From positions 1-33,433 of IMG/VR virus record IMGVR_UViG_3300035122_000015: 33,433 bases of DNA, one strand, 5' to 3'. The translations under genes were made by a program, and so were the position numbers. The notes under the pieces were generated by a model. The model was given only the letters and a program-made list of their open reading frames with translations, was not told the origin of the DNA and made no database searches. This DNA comes from a virus. Positions 28,151-33,433 of this stretch are shown here, in pieces (the stretch's first letter is position 1; every line of letters starts with the position of its first letter).

Positions 28151-29086
28151 ATGGCTGGTATTACACGTGACACCGGATATACTGATTTAAGCTCTACCAG
28201 TACTGGTAAGTTTATTCCTCAGATTTGGTCCGGAAAACTTGTAGAGAAATTCTACGATGCGACCGTCTTCGGCGAAATTGCTTCAACTGACTACGAAGGC
28301 GAAATCAGCTCAATGGGTGATAAAGTTATCATCCGTACCACTCCATCTTTGACCATCAATGATTATACTATTGGTGCGAGCTTAGACTACGAGCAACCAA
28401 ACAACCCTGCCGTTGAACTCGATATCGATAAAGGTAAGTATTTTGCTTTCCAGGTTGACGATGTTGATGAAATGCAGGCAGACATTGATATTATGGATGA
28501 TTGGGCCGGTGACGGCGGTGAACAGATGAAGATTGCTGTTGACACCGACTTGCTTGCCAACATCTATTCAGATGTCGCAGCTGCCAATGCTGGCGCAACT
28601 GCTGGTCGTAAATCCTCAAGCTTTAACTTGGGAACTACCGGTACTCCTGTTGCGTTAACCAAAGCCAATATCCTCGATTATATTGTGGATTTGGGTACCG
28701 TTCTTGACGAGCAAAATGTTCCCGAGACCGGTCGTTGGTTAGTATTGCCTGCTTGGGCGTGCGGCATGATTAAGAAGTCTGACCTGAAAGATGCAAGTCT
28801 TGCTGGTGACGGTACTTCTGTTCTGCGTAATGGTCGTGTTGGTATGATTGACCGTTTCATGTTGTATATGAGTAATAACGTTGCGACAACCACTGATGGT
28901 TCAGATACTGTGTATAACATTATCGCTGGCCATAAAGCTGGTTTGACCTTCGCTGCTCAAATGACAAAGATGGAAACTTTGCCGAATCCAAACTCATTTG
29001 GCCAGTTAATTCGTGGTCTAAATGTTTACGGTTACAAGGTCATCGAGGGAGCATATTTAGCTCACCTGTACGCAAAGAAAGGTTAA
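28151..29086 (+). CDS. Major capsid (coat) protein
   Basis: A 311-residue protein starting MAGITRDTGYTDLSSTSTG. Immediately after the scaffold gene, and with a strong leader (AAGGAGCCTCTGAT), as expected for the most abundant virion protein. It has FIPQIWSGKLVEKFYDATV near the N-terminus (residues 17-35), a central acidic DVDEMQADIDIMDDWAGD and a later block GRWLVLPAWACGMIKKSDL. The small-residue-rich, even composition and the order suggest an HK97-fold coat protein. Followed by a hairpin that could serve as a partial terminator, leaving more coat than downstream mRNA. Confidence 0.88.
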   Translation: MAGITRDTGYTDLSSTSTGKFIPQIWSGKLVEKFYDATVFGEIASTDYEGEISSMGDKVIIRTTPSLTINDYTIGASLDYEQPNNPAVELDIDKGKYFAFQVDDVDEMQADIDIMDDWAGDGGEQMKIAVDTDLLANIYSDVAAANAGATAGRKSSSFNLGTTGTPVALTKANILDYIVDLGTVLDEQNVPETGRWLVLPAWACGMIKKSDLKDASLAGDGTSVLRNGRVGMIDRFMLYMSNNVATTTDGSDTVYNIIAGHKAGLTFAAQMTKMETLPNPNSFGQLIRGLNVYGYKVIEGAYLAHLYAKKG

Positions 29087-29099
29087 TTTTTAACCAAAT

Positions 29100-29129
29100 G
29101 GTAGGAGGTCTTCGGACCTCCAACCTTTT
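29100..29129 (+). terminator. Probable attenuating terminator after the coat gene
   Basis: GGAGGTC (29104-29110), TTCG loop, GACCTCC (29115-29121), extended outwards by GGT/ACC across one A-A mismatch, then TTTT. The short T-tract and continued operon suggest incomplete termination. A smaller GGTTAA/TTAACC hairpin at 29081-29095 overlaps the coat stop. Confidence 0.65.
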
Positions 29130-29147
29130 AACTGGGAGAGGTGATTT

Positions 29148-29522
29148 ATGGGTTTACGTAAAGAAGATAAGGATTATTCAGAGAATCGTCCACCATATAT
29201 GAGAAATACTGCAACCGGGAGAATTTTCATTACCACGGACGCATTACTGAAAAAAGAAGGAATGGAGCCAGTTTATGACTATACTCCAGACAAGCCTAAG
29301 CCAACTGATGAAGCTCCAATTCAGCCAGTAGGTGAACTTCAAACAGCTGAGTTTGATGTCAGCAAGGCAACAAAACAGCAAATTGTGAGCATGGCATTTG
29401 ATAAATATGATGCCGCTTTGGATATAACTGACACTGTTAAGGTGCTTCGTGAAAAGTTCAAAGAACTAGAAGGGCAAGCTAATGACGCAGGCGGTGACGC
29501 TGATACAGAATTTGGCGAGTGA
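29148..29522 (+). CDS. Small head-associated protein, HeH-like C-terminus
   Basis: A 124-residue protein starting MGLRKEDKDYSENRPPYMR. The first half (GRIFITTDALLKKEGMEPVYDYTPDK) precedes a Pro-rich linker and a helical hairpin (VSKATKQQIVSMAFDKYDAALDITDTVKVLREKFKEL), which resembles LEM/HeH/SAP-like helix-extension-helix motifs. GGGAGAGGTGATTT supports the start. Located directly after the coat gene, where capsid-stabilising or adaptor proteins lie. It overlaps the next gene by 41 bases. Confidence 0.65.
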   Translation: MGLRKEDKDYSENRPPYMRNTATGRIFITTDALLKKEGMEPVYDYTPDKPKPTDEAPIQPVGELQTAEFDVSKATKQQIVSMAFDKYDAALDITDTVKVLREKFKELEGQANDAGGDADTEFGE

Positions 29523-30141
29523 ATTCAAGGACACTGATTACGTTCTTGTTACCACCGATGACTGGACTTCGTATTTAAACGACGCCCAAAAACAAATCGC
29601 TTTAGTTCGTCCTGATGCTTCATATAGCATTGAAAGCATCACCTTAAGTCCGGGTACTTTACAGACATTACCGGCTAATGGTTTGAGATTATTGGACATT
29701 ACCAGAAACATGGGAACGGACGGGGCAACTCCAGGTCGTCCAATTCGTGCAACTGATGAAGATACATTAAATCTATTTAATCGAAATTGGCATACAGCAA
29801 CGCCAAAAACTGAAATAAAGAATTTCATCTATGATGAAAGAACCCCGAAAAATTTCTATGTAACTCCACCGGTTCATGCAACCACTGCTGTACAGATAGA
29901 AGTGAAAATGTCTGTGCTGCCAGCCGAGATAACTGACTACCAAAATGACGCGATTTCTCTTGATGAGATTTATGATGGAGCTATTCGCCATTGGATGTTA
30001 CATAGAGCTTATGGAAAAGAATCTGATTCTCCAAATAGCGCACAATTATCATTATCCCATATGAATTCTTTTTATGCACTTCTTGGTCTGAAAACAAGGA
30101 CGGATGTTGCTTTGACCCCAAGTGAGGAGATTGCACAATAA
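29482..30141 (+). CDS. Head-tail adaptor protein (DUF6682-like)
   Basis: A 219-residue protein starting MTQAVTLIQNLASEFKDTD. The order W-x-x-Y-L-N-D-A-Q-x-x-I-x-L-x-R-P-D-A (residues 28-46), then GTLQTLPANGLRLLDITRNMG, then the motif FIYDERTPKNFYVTPP and I-E-V-K-M-S-x-L-P is one I recognise from a phage adaptor family (DUF6682-like) encoded next to coat genes in podoviruses. Likely binds the portal and provides the neck. It starts inside the previous gene. Confidence 0.78.
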   Translation: MTQAVTLIQNLASEFKDTDYVLVTTDDWTSYLNDAQKQIALVRPDASYSIESITLSPGTLQTLPANGLRLLDITRNMGTDGATPGRPIRATDEDTLNLFNRNWHTATPKTEIKNFIYDERTPKNFYVTPPVHATTAVQIEVKMSVLPAEITDYQNDAISLDEIYDGAIRHWMLHRAYGKESDSPNSAQLSLSHMNSFYALLGLKTRTDVALTPSEEIAQ

Positions 30142-30797
30142 TGAGCCACATGGTCGAATATGAGCGATATCTTCCTGAAGTTCTTGGCGAAATACAGGAC
30201 TGTCCAGACCCTATCGCATTAAATGAAATCAGAAATACTATTATTGATTTCTGTAAAGTGACAACAGTCTGGAGAGTCGAGCTTGACCCTATTACAGTTC
30301 AAATTGCAGTAAATAGCCATGATGTCGATATTGATAAATTTATCAGAGGTGTTGGTATTAATTGGGCTTATTTAGTGAAATCAAACGGGGATGAAATTAG
30401 GTTGAATGCTACATCTGAAGATGAACTTGACTCTGGTAAAGTTCCACTTTGGCGAACAAAAGACGGACAACCATCTGTTATCTTTCTTCAGGACCCTCTG
30501 ACTATCCGATTAGCTTTAACTCCAAAAGAAGCATATACATTATATGTGGGTATGTGGGTAATGCCATCTCGTGATTCTTATGAAGCCCCAGCATTTATAT
30601 ACGATAAATATCTTGAAGCTATTGCGTGCGGAGCGAAAGCTAGAATTTTAAAAATGAAGGGTCGCCCTTGGTATAGTCCAGTAGCGGCAATGGAAGAAAT
30701 GAAAGATTATGAATCGAAGCGTAAATCAGCAACTATTGACGCTCAAAAAAGTCATACTCGTGTATCAAAATCAGTATCAATGAGGCCACTCGCATGA
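30141..30797 (+). CDS. Head-tail connector / neck-type structural protein
   Basis: A 218-residue protein starting MSHMVEYERYLPEVLGEIQ. L-N-E-I-R-N-T-I-I-D-F-C (residues 26-37), then a beta-rich middle (VQIAVNSHDVDIDKFIRG) and the C-terminal KYLEAIACGAKARILKMKGRPWYSPVAAMEEMKDYESK, with G-A-K-A-R-x-L-x-M-x-G-R-P-W-x-x-P. This C-terminal block recurs in phage proteins encoded after adaptors. Its start overlaps the previous stop by one base. Confidence 0.75.
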   Translation: MSHMVEYERYLPEVLGEIQDCPDPIALNEIRNTIIDFCKVTTVWRVELDPITVQIAVNSHDVDIDKFIRGVGINWAYLVKSNGDEIRLNATSEDELDSGKVPLWRTKDGQPSVIFLQDPLTIRLALTPKEAYTLYVGMWVMPSRDSYEAPAFIYDKYLEAIACGAKARILKMKGRPWYSPVAAMEEMKDYESKRKSATIDAQKSHTRVSKSVSMRPLA

Positions 30798-31144
30798 GCA
30801 TTGAATTAGTTCAGGGTGACGATAAGCCCGATATCAAAATTACAATTCGAGACTCCAACACTGGAGAGCCTGGAGACCCAGAGTCTTGGGATGTCGTTGA
30901 TTTGTCTCCAGCGAATGTAACGGTATCAATGAAATTCAGGCGCCAAAATACTACTACTATATTGGAAACATTCACTTTATCAAAAGTTGACGGAGGAACA
31001 GGCGGAGAAGTTTTATTACTTTGGAACCCAACTTCATTGGATGTTGACCCTGGTAATTATGAGGGTGAACTGGAGATTAATGAAAATGGCTCAATCCAAA
31101 CCTTGACCGATATTTTGAAGTTTAAAATTAAGCCGCAATTCTAA
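30794..31144 (+). CDS. Ig-like baseplate-type protein (BppU N-terminal-like)
   Basis: A 116-residue protein starting MSIELVQGDDKPDIKITIR. It reads as a single beta-sandwich: LVQGDDKPDIKITIRD, NVTVSMKFRRQNT, EVLLLWNPTSLDVDPGNYEGELEIN. The same L-V-Q-G-D-D-x-P/T-x-I and D-x-x-P-G-x-Y-x-G-E-L-E-I pattern is common in short phage proteins that resemble the BppU N-terminal domain. Position between connector and fibre genes fits a role in tail appendage attachment. Confidence 0.7.
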   Translation: MSIELVQGDDKPDIKITIRDSNTGEPGDPESWDVVDLSPANVTVSMKFRRQNTTTILETFTLSKVDGGTGGEVLLLWNPTSLDVDPGNYEGELEINENGSIQTLTDILKFKIKPQF

Positions 31145-31662
31145 TGTTTCCATATAATTATACATATACCTATAGACGATTATCATTCACAGCTACTGTT
31201 GTTGAATCTTCATCAAAAGATGTTTCGTTTATCAAACATAAAATGACTCTCAGTTATTTCAATCCTATTTATAAAGAATTGGAACTAGAATTTGTGTTGC
31301 CTATAAGGCATTTTCCTGCTGATGAAATTTCTATGACGGATGATTTTTCTATCTCAGTCACTAAAGGATTGTCTGATAATATATCTTTATCTGAAAATAT
31401 AGCAAAATCATTTAGCAAGGTTCTGTCTGATAACTTACCTATGTCCGACAATGTGGCAATAGAGGTAGATAAGCCTTTTTCAGACAATATACCGATGACG
31501 GATTTGGCATCTATTACTATAACAAAACCATTAAGTGATAATTTGCCTATGACAGATAAAGTTAATTTAGCTTTATCAAATCCTTTAACTGGGTTGGTAA
31601 ATGGCGCAATCGTTAATACCGCCAACGTGAATGAAGATATAACACAGAGGTTTACAGCATGA
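31144..31662 (+). CDS. Repeat-containing tail protein (five 18-residue repeats)
   Basis: A 172-residue protein starting MFPYNYTYTYRRLSFTATV. Residues 62-151 are five consecutive 18-residue units with the form I/L-S/P-M/L-T/S-D/E-x-x-x-x-x-x-x-x-x-x-L/F-S-D-N; units begin ISMTDDFS, ISLSENIA, LPMSDNVA, IPMTDLAS and LPMTDKVN. The repeats could make a beta-solenoid-like or fibrous spacer. N-terminal part is beta-rich. One-base overlap with the previous gene. Function unknown; fibre or shaft likely. Confidence 0.75.
   Translation: MFPYNYTYTYRRLSFTATVVESSSKDVSFIKHKMTLSYFNPIYKELELEFVLPIRHFPADEISMTDDFSISVTKGLSDNISLSENIAKSFSKVLSDNLPMSDNVAIEVDKPFSDNIPMTDLASITITKPLSDNLPMTDKVNLALSNPLTGLVNGAIVNTANVNEDITQRFTA
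31327..31596 (+). repeat. Five in-frame 54-bp degenerate repeats
   Basis: The five 18-codon units described for the 31144-31662 protein, each ending in SDN except the last. Sequence identity at the DNA level is partial, suggesting old duplications with later drift. Confidence 0.7.
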
Positions 31663-32108
31663 CAAAGATATCAGACAAAATTGGTATAAAAGGCGATGTT
31701 TATATCAGATTATTGGATAAACATGGCGTTATTAAAGAAGAGCGCAAAGTCAATAATCTTGTTGTAACAACAGGAAAAGAATGGGCTGCATCTCAAATTG
31801 ATGATGATAATAATGATACAAAAATGAGTCATATGGCTATTGGTACCGGCGGAACATCTCCTGTGGTTGGCGATACTACGCTTGAAACTGAAATAGCACG
31901 AGTTGGTCTAGGTAGCACTACAAGAGCATTGGCTGTGACCACATTCAATGCAACGTTCTCTCCTGGGACAGGAACTGGCGCTATTACAGAAGCCGGAGTA
32001 TTTAATGATGTCTCTGCTGGCGCCATGTTATCTCGAGTAACTTTCCCGGTAATAAATAAACAGGCTGATGATACGCTTGTTATTGACTGGGATATATCAA
32101 TGACATAA
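31659..32108 (+). CDS. Tail-associated phage protein (KNLVVTTGK.. GTG.. EAGVF family)
   Basis: A 149-residue protein starting MTKISDKIGIKGDVYIRLL. The order G-x-V-x-I-x-L-x-D-x-x-G-x-x-K, then NNLVVTTGKEWAAS, then MSHMAIGTGGTSP, ITEAGVFNDVSAGAMLSRVTF and DDTLVIDWDISMT is familiar from a widespread phage protein family encoded next to tail fibres. Entirely beta-rich. ATGA overlap with the previous gene. Probably a fibre-attachment or fibre-capping protein. Confidence 0.78.
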   Translation: MTKISDKIGIKGDVYIRLLDKHGVIKEERKVNNLVVTTGKEWAASQIDDDNNDTKMSHMAIGTGGTSPVVGDTTLETEIARVGLGSTTRALAVTTFNATFSPGTGTGAITEAGVFNDVSAGAMLSRVTFPVINKQADDTLVIDWDISMT

Positions 32109-32117
32109 GAAAATATT

Positions 32118-33433
32118 ATGGCCAAATTTTTATACACAAATAATGCATACAGCACACTTGCTTCTGGGATTACCGATGTAGCAACAAGCTTAACAGTGGC
32201 TACCGGAGAGGGGGCTCGGTTTCCATCTCCCGGTGCAGGTGAGCAGTTTGCTTTAACATTGATTGATAGCAGCTCAAACCTTGAGATTGTTTATTGTACG
32301 TCTCGGTCTGGCGATGTGTTAACAATTTCAAGAGGAGAAGAAGGGACAACAAATATACCATTTAATGCTGGGGATTCTGTTGAGCTAAGAATTACTGCTG
32401 CTGGTCTTGAGTCTGCAGTTATTCCTGGCATTAATTCTATAGCCGATGCCGATGCTATTTGGATTGATGCTGGTGAAAATATATCGTTTGGTAATGCTCC
32501 AAATGTTGGTTGGGCTGCAGGAAGTCATGCTACTCAATGGGAAGATGGTGGCTCTATTATGAATCAAGATGGGTCTGCATTTTCCATATTGGGAAATGCC
32601 TATCTTGGTGGAGGCTGGCGCAGGCTGAGAACTGGATACGGCCTTAGATTGGATTTAAATTATCAAGTTGGTACTTTGAGGTTGTCAACTGGCGCATCGT
32701 CTGGTGCTGCAGATACTGACCCATCATTTAGCGACGCATGGACAATCACAAGTGATAAGCGAATGGGCCTTGGTACTTGGACACCAGATAGCGGAATTAA
32801 ATTCCATATGTACCAATCTGATTCTGCAGCTTGTACTCTTAAATTTAGCAATCAGACAACTGGGATTGGTGCTACAAATGGGGCTGTTTTTGGTATTGAT
32901 AGTACTGAAAATGCTGAAATTTGGAATTATGAAGCTACAAATTTATACTTAGCTACAAATAATACCTTACGGCTGACCATAAATAGTGCTGGGAATCACA
33001 CGATAGCAGCACCTGATGCTGGTATTGCGTTAACAGTTAACGGTTTTGCAAATAACTTTACCTCTAGAATTACAGCTAGCTCAACAAGTGGTCAGTCATT
33101 TGGGCTTAGTGTTCGAGGCGGAACAACAGCAGCTGATTATGGCATAGAAATAAATGACCAAGCCAATACTAGAAATCATTTTCGTGTTGATGGTCTTGGC
33201 AATAATATGCTTGGCGTTCCTTCACTAGCCACCACAGCCACAGATGGCTTCCCTTATATTCCAACTTGTTCGGGTACGCCAACAGGTACGCCGACCACTA
33301 AAACTGGCCATACTCCCATTGTCTATGACACCACAAATGATAAGTTTTATATTTACACGGGTGCGGCATGGGCAGAAGTTGGCGGAGGTGGAGCAAGCGA
33401 GGGGGGATGGACTCCGCAAGTTACTGATGCTAG
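32118..33433 (+). CDS. Tail fibre protein (3' end outside window)
   Basis: An open frame from ATG 32118 to the window end (438 complete codons). The N-terminal 95 residues (MAKFLYTNNAYSTLASGITD ... GEQFALTLIDSS ... ISRGEEGTTNIPFNAGDSVELRI) match the N-terminal module of many phage tail fibres: T-L-x-x-x-I, L-T-V-A-x-G-x-G-A-x-F-P, R-G-x-E-G-T-T. The next 300 residues are beta-rich, and near the end ATTATDGFPYIP...GTPTGTPTTKTGHTPIVYDTTNDKFYIYTGAAW forms a shaft-type module. Weak leader (AAGAAAATATT). Receptor binding is the likely role. Confidence 0.85.
   Translation, partial: MAKFLYTNNAYSTLASGITDVATSLTVATGEGARFPSPGAGEQFALTLIDSSSNLEIVYCTSRSGDVLTISRGEEGTTNIPFNAGDSVELRITAAGLESAVIPGINSIADADAIWIDAGENISFGNAPNVGWAAGSHATQWEDGGSIMNQDGSAFSILGNAYLGGGWRRLRTGYGLRLDLNYQVGTLRLSTGASSGAADTDPSFSDAWTITSDKRMGLGTWTPDSGIKFHMYQSDSAACTLKFSNQTTGIGATNGAVFGIDSTENAEIWNYEATNLYLATNNTLRLTINSAGNHTIAAPDAGIALTVNGFANNFTSRITASSTSGQSFGLSVRGGTTAADYGIEINDQANTRNHFRVDGLGNNMLGVPSLATTATDGFPYIPTCSGTPTGTPTTKTGHTPIVYDTTNDKFYIYTGAAWAEVGGGGASEGGWTPQVTDA

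Noticed and set aside
1-33433. CRISPR array, transposon ends, integrase/attachment site or diversity-generating retroelement.
   Set aside because: No regular spaced repeats, no transposase, integrase or reverse transcriptase frames were seen. The tail-fibre end lies outside the window, so a variable region there cannot be excluded.

Overview
This window reads as about 33 kb of a tailed double-stranded DNA phage (or a prophage segment). The evidence is a complete packaging, capsid and lysis gene set, dense short genes with 1-20 nt start/stop overlaps, and no bacterial housekeeping genes. The host is Gram-negative: there is an Rz-type inner-membrane spanin with an out-of-frame overlapping Rz1-type lipoprotein. 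No sheath, tape-measure or tail-tube gene is visible. The large portal, a scaffold, a roughly 311-residue coat protein and adaptor-like proteins suggest a podovirus, but this is inference. I cannot name the host genus. No integrase, DNA polymerase or RNA polymerase lies in the window.

Layout. (1) 1-2182, minus strand: seven short leftward genes of unknown function, several preceded by a shared hairpin-plus-TATGTGG element. (2) 2183-3192: the divergent control region, with a likely leftward sigma70 promoter, a rightward helix-turn-helix gene, a C-rich non-coding stretch and a somewhat degenerate tRNA-His. A pair of near-identical 26-bp sites sits in the two diverging transcripts, an arrangement that recalls lambda nutL/nutR. 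(3) 3193-8829, plus strand: about twenty small genes, including several Cys-rich putative zinc-binding proteins, duplicated gene-boundary sequences and one predicted Tat-exported lipoprotein. (4) 8826-12191: small terminase and a lysis cassette (amidase with an EF-hand-like loop, coiled-coil membrane protein, exported and membrane proteins, holin candidate, Rz, Rz1). (5) 12322-13321: two small virion-like proteins and one unknown, closed by three intrinsic terminators.

(6) 13433-33433: the late morphogenesis operon, starting at a very good sigma70 promoter (TTGATA, 17 bp, TATACT). The order is unknown protein, large terminase, two small proteins, portal, a roughly 8.5-kb block of large beta-rich appendage-type genes (with a small protein that resembles the C-terminal half of SPOUT methyltransferases), scaffold, major capsid, adaptor/connector proteins, and tail fibre-type genes. 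The last fibre gene runs off the right edge. Placing the appendage block between portal and scaffold is unusual.

How the parts work together: the leftward and rightward early blocks are probably transcribed first from the 2.2-2.4 kb control region. The small terminase sits upstream with the lysis genes, while the large terminase, portal, scaffold and coat protein form a separately promoted late unit. Functional calls rest on motifs read by eye; no database search was possible.
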